From positions 15,448,001 to 15,512,000 of the forward strand of contig NC_072805.1 in assembly GCF_028583425.1 (NCBI RefSeq): 64,000 nucleotides of DNA. Direction: 5' to 3'. Origin of the DNA: Eublepharis macularius (taxonomy: Eukaryota > Chordata > Lepidosauria > Squamata > Eublepharidae). Below the pieces are notes generated by a model. The model ran no database searches. It had not been told where the DNA came from and saw only the letters and a list, made by a program, of their open reading frames with translations. Position numbers and translations under genes: made by a program. This document shows, one piece after another, positions 1-10,559 of the stretch. Within the stretch, counting starts at the first letter, position 1; each line of letters opens with the position of its first letter.

Positions 1-56
1 GCTGCCCCCCACACATACACAAAATAATGCTACATTATAAGGCAGCAATTTTCTAA

Positions 57-309
57 TTTTCTAGTATAAAACCCAAATCTTATTTTAAGGCAGCAGGGTC
101 AAGAATTAGCTGATTCTGCACACGATGGATAATGCACTTCCAATCCTCTTTAGAGATCATTTGGAACTGAATTTTTCTAGTGTGAAACAAAAAATTCACT
201 TCCAAATAATAGCTGAAGTGCATTGAAAGTGCATTATCCAACGTGCGCGAAATCAACTAATTCTTGATCCTGCTGCCTTAAAATAAGATTTGAATTTTAT
301 ACTAGAAAA
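57..309. repeat. Palindromic MITE-like element with 88-bp inverted arms
   Basis: Positions 57-144 and 222-309 are inverted repeats of each other over 88 nt, with about nine mismatches by eye (near 90% identity). The loop is about 77 nt and repeats a GTGCATT motif also found in the arms. There is no reading frame of note. The layout fits a non-autonomous DNA transposon or a fold-back element. I could not define a target duplication, so the family is left open. Confidence 0.6.
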
Positions 310-627
310 TGAGAAACAGCTATATCCAAGACGATCTTTAGAATAGACTCTTCTAGGTCACCAGCAATGTCCAGATCAGGTTGCAGATGCATCTATTTCT
401 ATTATTAATACTTTTTAAAAGATTCTCAGTTGGGAACATGTTCACATCGCAGCAGCATGGAGATTTCTCTATTCTGGCTTCCTCTCATCAAAAGCAGAGG
501 TGGAATGCTGGCTCCTGGGCTCACCTTCTGCCCCATCTCTTTCCCTGCCAGCTGGTCCTTCAGCCTGAAAGGCAGGCAGAGAGCTCAATGAAGTCTCTTC
601 TGAGCTGTGTGGTTGTTTCCGCACAAC
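310..627. other. Stretch with no recognised gene or repeat
   Basis: I see no splice-supported exon, no conserved protein and no clear repeat boundary here. The short open frames in both strands show no recognisable domain. Confidence 0.4.
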
Positions 628-850
628 CAGGGCTTTTTTCCTGGGAAAAGAGGTAGTGGATCTCTCTATTATCACATGTGCGTGTGTGAAGCATGCGCGA
701 CTCACCGGAAACACACAATGACATCAGTTCCTGGAAGTAACATCACTTCTGGAAGTGACTTCACTTCCCAGAAGTGGCCTCGCTTCCTGGAAGTGAGGTC
801 ATCGCGCAAGGTGCAGCCACTACCCTAGAGCACTCCCTCAATTCAAGCCC
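628..850. repeat. Fragment of a CAGGGCTTTTTT-type interspersed repeat
   Basis: The stretch opens with CAGGGCTTTTTTCCTGGGAA, the start of a repeat commonly seen in squamate DNA. It then carries several imperfect copies of a TTCCTGGAAGTGACATC-like unit between about 719 and 806. The far end is not clearly preserved. The CpG- and TGACATCA-rich core resembles that of the hAT-like elements elsewhere in this window. Confidence 0.45.
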
Positions 851-906
851 GCTCACCTCCCCGCCCCTTACCTGGCAGCAATGTTCCCTCTAAGCAGTGC
901 AGTGTT

Positions 907-1620
907 TTTTTGGTTTTTTAAAAATTTATTGGGTGAGTAATAAAAGACAGAAAAAAAATACAGATTTTCCATTAATCCTCTTGTTTTCTTATTCCCCCAC
1001 CCTTTCTCCCCCCCACTTATCTTAGACTTCCAACAGTTTTCCAACCCGCTGTCCACCTCTACATCTAATATCTCTATTTAACTTCTATAATTAATTCTTA
1101 TACCTTTAATTACCTTCTTTAAGTGCTTTCCATATTAAAATATATTTCTAAACCATAGATTACATTTCTAGCTTATCTATATTTCTTGTAAAGATCAACA
1201 TCTCCTCTCTAGTTATTCAGTTAATAATTGTCTAGCCCCCATAACTCCCCCTTCATGTCCCATTTCTTCTCTAAGTATTGTTTCAATTTTCCCGTCATTA
1301 AAAAATTCTTCTGAATTCTGTTTTCTTAGCTTCCTCGTTAGTTTATCCATTTCTGCCATGTACAGCAATTTTTGTATCCAATTTTCTATGGATGGTATTT
1401 CTTGCGTCTTCCAGAGCTGAGCATATAAAATCCTTGCCGCCGTTGTCATATAAAATACTAGTGTTCTGTCTTGTACGGGAACCCTTTCTAAATCCAAATT
1501 TAGCAATAGCAATTCTGGGTTTTTACTTATTTGCCTTTGTAAAATTTCTGACATGGCTTCTATAATATTCCCCCAGAACTGCTTTGCCATTTCACAAGTC
1601 CACCACATATGATAAAACGA
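907..1620 (-). mobile_element. 5'-truncated L1 LINE (ORF2 C-terminus plus 3' UTR)
   Basis: The minus strand encodes the last part of an L1 ORF2 protein at 1213-1608, opening with MWWTCEMAKQFWG, the segment that follows the cysteine motif in L1 ORF2. About 300 nt of 3' UTR follow, ending in an A-rich tail (T-rich on the plus strand, 905-920). The copy is flanked by a 17-bp target duplication, CTAAGCAGTGCAGTGTT at 890-906 and the same sequence with one change at 1621-1637. This is a standard target-primed insertion. The same 3' region recurs in the L1 copy at 2.9-4.2 kb. Confidence 0.85.
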
Positions 1621-1739
1621 CTAAGCGGTGCAGTGTTGTGAGCCAGAAATCTACTTTGTGAGCAGCAAATTGCAAGTTAGGTCACACCTTTTCCAAAACC
1701 AGAATCCATTTAATTAAAAGACGTTTGAATTAGATTGTC

Positions 1740-2930
1740 TGAAGCACTGGTATCAGGTGCCATCAATATTTGCATGGTGTCCGGGGACGAACACCCCAAG
1801 TGCCCTGGACTTGCCACAGACCCCTTACCTGAAGACCAACGGTACCCCGGCTGCGGGCACAGAGAACCCAGGGGAGGCGATCCAGCTCCAGCCAGCAGAG
1901 AGTGAGGGGCAAAAGGAGCCAGCCGGGGAGGCCTGCCAGGCGTGCACTGCCCAGCCAAGCCCCAAAGGGCAAGAAGCACGCATGCCTACCTAGGACGCTG
2001 AGACCAGGACAGACGGGCTAGAAGCCCCTGCTCAAGCCCTAGGGGGAACCAGCAGCAGCCTCCACCCTGGGGAACTAGCCAGAAGCCAGGAGGCCAGGGC
2101 AGCCCCTCGTGAGCAGAGGCAGAAGCGGCCAAGCTGCATCACTTGGAAAGGCCCTGCCAGCCCCATCCTGCAGGAAAGGAGGGCAGGGAGAGACTGGGAT
2201 GGGAAAGGAAACACCTGAGGGCATACCCAGCTGGAGGGCATCGGGGAGAGGGCAGAGCCTGGGAGGGACGGAGAGAGAAGCTGGAAGAAGTAGGAGTGAG
2301 AGCGTTGAAGGACAGGAGGAAGAGCAAGCCCAGAGGAGGCGAGGAGGGCAGAGGCTTTGGAAGGAGAAAGAGGAAGCAGCCGGGACTGTGTCAGGTTGAG
2401 CAGGCCTGTGAGTGGACTGAGAGGGAGCATGGGTGAGGTATACCCCGCCTCCTTCCACAGAACGAGAACCTGCACTGCCCCTGACGACCTCCCAGAATCA
2501 ACGTCAGGTGTGCTGGCGCCCGGCATAGTGGCGCCCATGGTGGAACCTGACACATGGTTTGGCATGTTTGGGAAAGACTGGAGCACTGATTTCCTTACCT
2601 CAACCCCCACAGCTATCACCGCCCCCACCAGAGAGTTATTACAGGCCTCTTTAACACTGGTGACAGATTGCAACAATTCAATAATGTTATGATGATCTAT
2701 TGCATCAATATATTGGTTTCTGGCCTTTAAAAATTAGGTTGCTGGACTGGTCCTTTTTGTTGAAAAGTTATAAGGTAAAAGGAGCAGGCTGAACAGATAC
2801 CCTCATAATTTCACAACAAAAAGGGCTAGTGAGTTACTTGGAACGAAGGAAAGAAGGAACTACTATATTGTTGAAACAGATTGCTATAACATTATTGTAC
2901 CGTGATCTGATTATTGTATAGTGATCTGTC
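1740..2930. other. GC- and purine-rich stretch, unassigned (possible repeat remnant)
   Basis: Base composition shifts sharply from AT-rich flanks to GC-rich, and the plus strand is strongly purine-rich from about 2130 to 2400. Long open frames exist on both strands (up to 214 codons on minus, 2032-2676), but they overlap in several frames and look like composition effects. The final part (about 2440-2690) has a more protein-like frame that I cannot match to a family. It may be a fragment of an unidentified mobile element. Confidence 0.3.
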
Positions 2931-2942
2931 AATTACCAATAT

Positions 2943-4155
2943 ATATTTTTTTTAAAAAATTTATTGGTGAGTTTATATTTCATATTTATTACATTCATTC
3001 CCATCATATCTAATTTTCTCTAACCCCCACCCTTTCCTCCCCCCTCCTTATCAACTTCCAACAGCTTTCCAACCCTTAACCCTTCTTATTATTTAACTTG
3101 ACTTCACTTATATTCTTCTGTAACACATATATCGTAATATTTCTTACTCTAAGCATATTCAAATTGTTTTTTATATATACTATATTAAAATCACTAATCC
3201 ACCAATGTATCCATTTTACTCTTCCTTGATTAAGCTCTATATTCTAGGTAAGATTTACTTAAACATAATACTAGCTTAGATTGTAATAATTAAATTCCCC
3301 CTTAATGGTAAAGTCGCTTATCTCTTCTGTTTACAACATCACATTTTAATAATTCTCAAACTGCCACAGTTCTCCCTTCACATCCCATTTTTTTTCTAAA
3401 TAGTGTTTCAATTTCCCCCAGTCAGCAATAAATTGTCCTGGATCAAGATCTTTAAGTTTTCTTGTCATTTTGTCCATCTCCGCCATGTACAGCAATTTAT
3501 AAATCCAATCTTCTATAGTTGGTATTTCTTGTATTTTCCATTTCTGTGCGTACAAAAGTCTTGCCGCTGTGGTCATATAAAATAACAATGTTCTGTACTG
3601 CACTGGAACACCTTCCATTCCCAAATTCAGTAGCAACAATTCCGGGTTCTTATTTATTTGGATTTGTATAATTTCATTAATTGCTTCAATTATATCTCCC
3701 CAGTATTGCTTAGCTACCTCACAAGTCCACCACATATGATATAGTGACCCTTCATGCTTTTTACATTTCCAACATTTATCTGACATGTTAGTGTTCCCTA
3801 GCACAATCTTCTTTGGTGTTAAATACCATCTATAGATCATTTTGTATACATTCTCTTTAATGTTCGTACAAGTTGAAATCTTCAATGTGTTTTTCCACAG
3901 GTGCTCCCACGCCTCCATTGTTATTTCTTTATTGAAATTTACTGCCCACTTTTACTATTTCATCCTCTGTATGCCATTTTAGAAGTACTTTATAAATCTT
4001 TGAAATTTCTTTTTTGCCTTCTTGTAATATCACTTCTTCTAATTCTGAGTTTTCCATTCTTATTCCTCCTTTTAAACAGTCCGAATTGAAAAGATCTCTG
4101 ATCTGTCTATATTGAAACCATCCATAACAAGGAGACAGCTCTTCTTCTGTCTTTA
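2943..4155 (-). mobile_element. 5'-truncated L1 LINE (ORF2 C-terminal third plus 3' UTR)
   Basis: Minus-strand frames at about 4155-3950 and 3918-3346 together match the C-terminal part of L1 ORF2. They include the motif SDKCWKCKKHEGSLYHMWW, a CX2C zinc-knuckle-like segment typical of this region. A single extra base near 3950 shifts the frame between the two parts. The 3' UTR runs to about 2945 and matches the 907-1620 copy. AATTACCAATAT at 2931-2942 and AATTACCGATAT at 4156-4167 may be the target duplication, but A/T slippage makes this uncertain. Confidence 0.8.
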
Positions 4156-4935
4156 AATTACCGATATTTTTTAAAGCCCAAAACAGCCTCTGATGGTGTG
4201 GGGAGGCAGGAATGGCAGCCACAGGGGACTGAGACAAGGAAATTGCTGGGGGAAATGCCACGTGGATTGTCTGTACCCACTGAGAATGCCTCTGTATTCT
4301 CTACACAACGATAGCCATGGAGAATCATCACCATGTGGAAGCAGCCCAAGTCACGAAGAGATGGTAAGAGAGGATTCCCATCTTCCTTCAATTACACCAG
4401 TATTATTGGAGGATAAAAGAAAATCCGGTAATCTAGCCACAAAGACCTGACGGATGGAAAATTCTGCTGGTAGCTTTGTACCTTATAGAAACAAATTGAC
4501 ATGTTTTGTTTTGTTTTTTAAGCAGAGTGACTTGCCCTGAATTTCATCCACTTTGCCTGATAAACCCGCACAAAACATTTCTTCAAAGACTTGTCCACAT
4601 ATTAAAGGTTTTCCAGAGGGAACAGAGGCCCAGACACACATTCAAAGCCTCAAGCGTTCCTCACCAGTCACTCCAGTAGCATCTTCGGCCAGATATCAAT
4701 CTTATGTTCTTAGGGCGGTGGAGTATCTACCTGACATCTAAACAAAAACTTTGTTCTTGGGGGGGGGGGGCGGGGGTTGTGCTGGCTTTCAAGTTTTAAA
4801 AAAACCTCTTTTGTTAGGCTGCTTTCCACACCTAAGAAGCCTGAAGGCCATATGCATAAACAGCATCATGGAAGGACAGTGTTGTCTTCTCTTCCTTGTT
4901 AGAAGGGACAAATACAGACCTTTTGGACATTTTTT

Positions 4936-5116
4936 CAGGGCCGGATCTAGGGTTGCCAGCGCCCCGGGCAACCTTAGCCCGACCACTCGCGCGCGCGCTG
5001 CATGCGCTGCGTGATGACGTCATTTAGGCGACGTCATCAAGAAGGGCGGAGCGGTGGAGGCAGCGTAGTAGCTGCTCCCGGCCCCCCCTCCCCTGCCCCC
5101 CCTCGATCCAGCCCTG
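4936..5116. mobile_element. Non-autonomous hAT-like transposon, CRE-bearing family, short copy
   Basis: The ends are inverted repeats: CAGGGCCGGATCTAGGG at the left, and CTCGATCCAGCCCTG at the right (its reverse complement begins CAGGGCTGGATCGAGG). The flanks CATTTTTT (4928-4935) and CATTTTCC (5117-5124) look like a decayed 8-bp target duplication, as expected for hAT. The 181-bp core is CpG-rich and contains a full TGACGTCA at 5015-5022 next to an inverted partial copy. A longer relative lies in LSM14A intron 1 (26571-27039). There is no transposase. Confidence 0.7.
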
Positions 5117-5124
5117 CATTTTCC

Positions 5125-5766
5125 CCCTTTTTTCTTTAACTTAGATTGCCATTTCTCAGATTCTTGAAAAATATTTCAGTGAAACAACAAAGGACATAAG
5201 TCTGAAATCCTGATTTTCAATTGGGATCACATTGGCATAAAAATCTTGGTTTCCAATTGTGTTGAAATTCCATCATTTCCCCTCCACACAAGAAAAGAGA
5301 TCTGCCATGGGATCTGTTGCTGTCCTCTATGGGGTCGATGGGATCTGGTGTCCTGGAGAACAGGACAGCTTGCTGGGGATTTGGAGCAGAAAAAGGATTC
5401 AGTCTAAGCCCATTTAAACCAGACTGGAGTAACTCAGCATGGGACTGTAGTGCAGACGAGCTTTTAAATGAGCATTTGAACTACAGTTCTAAAAAAACAA
5501 GGCATGTATCCACATTATGTATCTCCACCATCCACAGATTCTGCATGAAAAGTGAGCCAGGAGTAGGAAAACGCTTTTGCCACTGCTGTCTTCTCCAGGA
5601 TTTCTGGTGGCCGCTCCTGCCTCTGCTTCTCGGAAACAAAAGATGAGGACAACCAATTCCATTCCAACCATCTGAGCAAAAGAGGGGCATTGCAAATGCC
5701 CAGCCAAGGGCTGAAAGAAGAGGAGAGGCTGGGCTGGTGCAATCCATCTATCCAGGCATCTACAAC
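5125..5766. other. Intergenic stretch without recognised features
   Basis: Open frames of around 100 codons occur on both strands but overlap each other, and none shows a domain or splice support. I recognise no repeat here. Confidence 0.4.
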
Positions 5767-5778
5767 TATTCTCATTTA

Positions 5779-6025
5779 ATAAATTGTCAAAGGCTTTCAT
5801 GGCCGGAGAACGATGGTTGTTGTGGATTTTCCGGGCTGTATTGCCGTGGTCTTGGCATTGTAGTTCCTGACGTTTCGCCAGCAGCTGTGACTGGCATCTT
5901 CAGAGGTGTAGCACCGAAAGACAGGGATCTCTCAGTGTCAAACTGAGTCACAGCTGCTGGCGAAACGTCAGGAACTACAATGCCAAGACCACGGCAATAC
6001 AGCCCGGAAAATCCACAACAACCAT
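5779..6025 (+). mobile_element. Fold-back repeat, family 1, with perfect 80-bp inverted arms
   Basis: Arms 5813-5892 and 5946-6025 are exact reverse complements over 80 nt, with a 53-nt loop. A 34-nt unpaired head (5779-5812) precedes the left arm. The direct repeat TATTCTCATTTA lies at 5767-5778 and 6026-6037, exactly at both edges. The arm carries GGATTTTCC where the other full palindromic copy (28105-28398) has GGGTTTTCC, and both arms here share that variant. No protein is encoded; the open frame read through the arm is incidental. Confidence 0.8.
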
Positions 6026-6037
6026 TATTCTCATTTA

Positions 6038-7987
6038 GTCTGCAGAGCACCCATCTTTACTAACATTCTACTACAAATCTCCCTCTAGTCAAGTACTACT
6101 GAATTACACGTGTATTTTAGACCTTCAGCCAGGGTTCCCCAACATGGGAACCTAGCTTTTCAGAAAGCAGGCAGCCCCCTGTGCCCCTTCCCCACCCAGT
6201 TTAAAAAGAAAGAAGGATTAAGAACAGATTGCTCAGGCCTTGAGAGTTTCCAGATTCCCACTGGGGATGGGAGATCTCCTGCCCCCCCCCCCGCTCCCAT
6301 TGCCTTCAGGGGGCAGAGGAAGGAAATGTCTAGGTGAAAAGGAGGGGATGCAATCAGTGTCCCTGATGGGATGACATTGCTTCCAGCATGACCCAGAACT
6401 GATGTCATTGCATTGGGAATGCTGACTGAATGCCCAAACCAGAAGTACCCACCTCCTCCATCCCCTCCAGTTGCCTGGAAACTCAAATGTTAAGGTCTGG
6501 TCTTGCATATATCTCTAAGGAATACAAGCAGGCAAGTGGCTTAACTTTATTGCTGTCACCGTATCATCTTACGATAGCTGAATTCCCTCAATAGCTGAAT
6601 TCAGTGATTTCATTGTTCTTTCACAGAAACACAGATGGGGTGGAGTTAACTAGAGGTGTGCCGAAAACGAGCCAAAAATACACACAGAAATCACTGGTTC
6701 GGCTCATAAAAGCAGCTTCCAGAATGCTGAACCAAATCCAAGAAACTACATTGTAATGAGTCCCTCCCACCAAAAAGTGTGTGTGTTTCATTTTGTGCCC
6801 TCCAGCAGCAAGCAGGCACTGGGCTTGCCTTGCAGGGCAGTAGCTTCTTTTTCTGAACAGCATTCACGAAACAGATCCCAAGAAGAGAGAGACCTTACAT
6901 TATTCCTTTTGGCAGGAAAGGGGAAATGAAACCAGCGCATGTGTGTGCATGTCTCCACCTCCTACCCTGTAGCTACTTGGGAAATGCATTCTCTCCCTGC
7001 CTGCCAATCAGGTCCTCACAAGGAGAGACCCCTCTCCTCCAATCAGCTTTGGAAATGTTTGAAAGGGAGATTCCAATCATAGGCTACAATTTGAAAGACT
7101 CTTCCCTGGGATTAAGTGCTACTGAATAACAAGAGAATTACATCTTTGTAGCCCTGTATTGGATTGCTTCCATAGTCTTTCAGGGCTCCCATTCAATGCG
7201 CACCTATGGGCTACACCGCCTTTTTCACGGCATAACTTTCCACCGCTGCAGGGGCCGTGCCCAGGCCCAGAGTAGCTTAAGGAGCTGACTAAACCATGGC
7301 CCACCCCCCGGCCTGCCTCCTCCAGTGCTGGCACAGGAATTTATGCCGTATTTACGCCTCCATCTAGCCTCCTCTCCTGGCCAGCGCCATCGGGCTATGG
7401 CGGGGGTGTGCCACTGATGGAGGGGGGCGGGTTATGCCCATGTAAATCCAAGTTATGGTGTCTTACCTCTTAATCTGCTCCCTAAGCACTTTCCTCCCTC
7501 CCACTCAGGATTGCACTGTTAATGTCTTTTCTATGTTTCCACTTCTTGAGCTAATATAGGCAAGACAATACATAACATAAATGCTTCAAAAGACCTATTT
7601 TATTACCCTGTTTAGATTACAAATAGTTCCATAATGCTCTTGTAATGTGCAAAGCCAGCCAAAATTACTTGTGATGTCATCATGCCAAAATCAATGGAAT
7701 CAAAGTAAACGCTTGTCCCATTCCCAGAAAGGCATTTGGGTCAGAAATGTTCTTGTATGATGCTAGTGGGACTTTCCCTATAAGCTCTCGAAGGCAGCCA
7801 GCCCTGTGCAACCCAGACACTCGATAGGCTGTCGTGTAATCACAGCTGGAGTTTCCTTGTAGCTAGTCAGGAGATTTTGCAAACAATAAAGTCTGGGAAT
7901 AGAGAAGTGATGATGTTACTTCCACCACTGACTTGGTAGAGTTTATCATCAGTTACTTCTTATGGCATGTTGGAGGCAGGAGAAGTC
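6038..7987. other. Intergenic DNA with degraded repeat-like segments
   Basis: No gene is seen. 6139-6500 has a GC-rich core and an AGGGTTCCCC start resembling the GTTGCC-type transposons below, but I could not define its right edge. 7180-7470 is another GC-rich segment of likely transposon origin. The remainder (6500-7180 and 7470-7987) looks unique and AT-rich. Confidence 0.3.
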
Positions 7988-7995
7988 ACACCAGC

Positions 7996-8853
7996 TTAGG
8001 GCTGTCAACTTCCAAGTAGGACCTGGAGTTCTCCTGGAATTACAACTTATCTCCAGACCCCATAGACCTGTTACCCTGCAGAAAATGGCCACTATGGCCT
8101 TACATCTCCCCAAACTCTGTCCTCCCCAGGGGTCATTTCGTAGAAAAAGAGCTGGAGGAACTCATTAGCATAACTCATTAGCATATGCCACACCCCGACA
8201 TCGCCGGAAATGTGATATTGGTATGACTGATTTGCATATGCCACACACCCCTGGCATCACCTATCCTGGCTGCTTTGGACCCAATCCTGGCCATTCAGGG
8301 CCAAAATTGGGCCCAAAATGGCAAAAAGGGGCTGAAAATGGCTGGAAAGGGGCCCAAAATGGTCAGGATTGGGCCACTGCTGAGTGGGAGAGTGATCCAC
8401 CACCTGTCAGAGGCATGATCCTGGCCGTTTTGGCCCCAATCCAGGTCAAAACAGGCCCAAAACGGCCGAGTCAGGTGGGTGGGGCCACCTGACATGTGAC
8501 CTCTTTGGGGAACTGCCGGAACTGCGTTCTGGCACGTTCCCCCTTGAAATGAGCCCTGGTCCTCTCCATAGGGTTTGCAGGCCAAACCTAGCAAGCAGTG
8601 GGAGGGTTGGGGGCAGGGACAGGGGGACATCGCTGGTGTAATGATGTTAATTTCAGTTACCTGTTGTCAGTTCTGGGTTTTCACCAAAAGCGATGTCATC
8701 ATCACACCTGTGGCACCACAGGAAGTTATGTCCTCATAGGCAGGCAATAGGAGCTCAGGGCAGGGTACACCCGGCTCCCACTGGGGCTTGGCAGTCTGAC
8801 CTCCCCAGACTCCACACCCAAATCTCCAGGACTTTCCCAACATTGGCAATCCT
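7996..8853. mobile_element. GTTGCC-type TIR transposon, interrupted by a younger hAT-like element
   Basis: The ends TTAGGGCTGTCAAC and TTGGCAATCCTA are imperfect inverted repeats. The flanks ACACCAGC (7988-7995) and AAACCAGC (8854-8861) match at seven of eight positions, suggesting an 8-bp target duplication. The inner left part matches the GGAATTACAA...CTCCAGACC segment seen in other copies of this family here. The element is split by a second transposon at 8127-8558; without it the host element is about 420 bp. Confidence 0.65.
8127..8558. mobile_element. Non-autonomous hAT-like transposon nested in a GTTGCC-type element
   Basis: The left end is CAGGGGTCATTTCGTAG and the right end TTGAAATGAGCCCTG, giving imperfect inverted repeats with CAGGG/CCCTG termini. 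The flanks GTCCTCCC (8119-8126) and GTCCTCTC (8559-8566) are a one-mismatch 8-bp duplication, the hAT signature. The 432-bp core contains repeated GGCCAAAA/TTTTGGCC motifs. A sister copy of 434 bp lies in reverse orientation at 28684-29117. No transposase is present. Confidence 0.8.
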
Positions 8854-9318
8854 AAACCAGCACAGCCAAAGACTTTTTGGGATCAGGCCCCTAGTCCAAC
8901 TTGCTATATGGTATTTTTTAAATGGTTAAAAGTGAATAACGACAGACCAGACTACACCCACTTGCATGTTTCTCTACCCAGATAGGTTGTCTCATGGGGG
9001 GGGCAGGTTTATTGAAAAGCACCCTCAGAAGCCGCAATCCAAAGAGAGGTGGCTGTTTAAAATTTTGTCCTCTCAAAACTGCAGGCCACCAGTAGCAGCA
9101 TGTCAGGGAGTGTCGTACTCTTTGCAGTCAGGGCTTGTCAAGTTTCCTCCAGGGAGCTGGAGACAGAAGGCTTGTGCCTGGTGATCCACTTGATCCAGCA
9201 AGGTTTAGCTTAAGGGCTTCCCAGGGCTTAGCTTAAGAAAGCTGGGAGGTAACTGAACCCAGGTGCCCTGCCAGCAGGTGCTGGGATTCCTGAGGCTGCG
9301 TTATGCATTGGTCAGCAC

Positions 9319-10133
9319 TAGGTTGCCATCCCTCTGCCCGGGGTGGGAATCCCCCAATCCCACCCTTCACCCCCTCTCCCACTGACCTACTTGGTGAAGG
9401 GGTGCTCCCTGGGGTGCCCCCTCCCCGGGGGCCATGGCACACCCCTGGGCAGGGGCGCGCTCCCACATCATGAGAGCAGGCGGCGGCGGTGATGAAAGCA
9501 GGCTGCTCTCACTGCTGCCGCTGATGCCTGCTGTTGCCAGCGCCACCCACTGTTGCCACCATTGCTTGATCTTGCGGTGTGGGAGCCGCAGCGCTGGCGA
9601 AAGCGGCCCAAAGCAGCGAGAGCAAGCGGTGGCAGAAGCAGCAGCAGTGAGAGTGGCTCATTGTTGCTAGTGCCAGCGCCACCCGCTGCCGACACCACCA
9701 CTGTTTGCTCTCACCACTGCAGGCCGCTTTTGCTAGCACTGTGGTGGTGGCGGCAGCAGCAGCAGGCAGTGCTGGCAACAGCAAGCCTGCTGCCGCTGCC
9801 ACTTGCTCTTGCCACTGCAGGCTGCTTTCACCAGTGCTGTGGTGGCAGCGGTGGCAGCAGCGGTGGAAGCAGGCGGCGCTGGCCACAGCAAGCCGCTCTC
9901 GCTGCTGCTGCTGCCGTCACAAGCAGGCTGCAGCGGTGGCAGCTGGGAGAAAGGGGACACAAGCGCCCTTTCTCCCACGTGCGTGATGATGTCACTTCAG
10001 GAGTGATGTCATCATGCACACCGAGGCGCGCGCATGCTTCACGTGTGCACCAGAAGTTAAAAAAAGTAAAAAAGGTAGGGTGGGTGCCAGGATCCCAGTC
10101 CCCTGCTGGGGGACAGAAGGGACATGGCAACCC
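9319..10133. mobile_element. Non-autonomous hAT-like transposon with a triplet-rich GC core
   Basis: A perfect 8-bp target duplication, GTCAGCAC, lies at 9311-9318 and 10134-10141. The termini TAGGTTGCCATCCC and GGGACATGGCAACCC are inverted repeats. About 9480-9950 is a dense mixture of GCT, GCC, CAG and GCG triplets that opens long alanine-, serine- and leucine-rich frames on both strands; these are composition artefacts. Near the right end are TGATGATGTCACTTC and its inverted counterpart. Total length is 815 bp. Confidence 0.8.
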
Positions 10134-10329
10134 GTCAGCACCCTTTGATGAAAGTACTACCCTTCGCAATCTGCTGTAGACCTACAAGGAGGTCGCACAC
10201 TTCCTGTCTGACCCTTCACCTCCTTTGTGCCACCTCAGCCTGGGCCTTCTGCCGCCACCATTCTTGAGGAGTGGGGAGAAGTCCTGGGGAAGCTACAGGC
10301 CTGGGTTCAAGTCCTGCCTAGTAGAGACC

Positions 10330-10553
10330 TAGACTGTTTTCACACGCACCTGTAAGCCTCCAGAAGATCGCATGAAACTCACGGCCCGAAGTGTCCTCCT
10401 AGCACGATTTCCCGGCATGATCCCCTTTAATGGCATAATGACATCAGAAATTGCGCCATTAAACGGGATCGTGCTGGGAAATCGTGCTAGGAAGACGCTT
10501 CGTGCCATGAGTTTCACGCGATCTTCCAGAGGCTTTGGGCATGTGAAAACGGT
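10330..10553. mobile_element. MITE with arms of about 110 bp
   Basis: The left half (from GACTGTTTTCACACGCA) and the right half (ending GCATGTGAAAACGGTC) are inverted repeats of about 110 nt with scattered mismatches, meeting near 10440. The arms contain the matching pieces GCACGATTTCCC and GGGAAATCGTGC. It has no coding content. I could not settle the target duplication, so the superfamily is open. Confidence 0.65.
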
Positions 10554-10559
10554 CCTCGT

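Noticed and set aside
2032-2676. 214-codon minus-strand frame
   Set aside because: It overlaps similar-sized frames on the other strand, is low in complexity (Ser/Pro/Leu-rich) and has no motif or splice support.
5787-6050. 87-codon frame containing VVPDVSPAAVTQ
   Set aside because: It is a translation of a fold-back repeat arm that occurs again at 28.1 and 54.5 kb, on both strands; not a gene.
9509-10179. Overlapping frames of 100-208 codons rich in Ala, Ser and Leu
   Set aside because: They occur in several frames on both strands of a triplet-rich transposon core bracketed by an exact 8-bp duplication; no domain is present.
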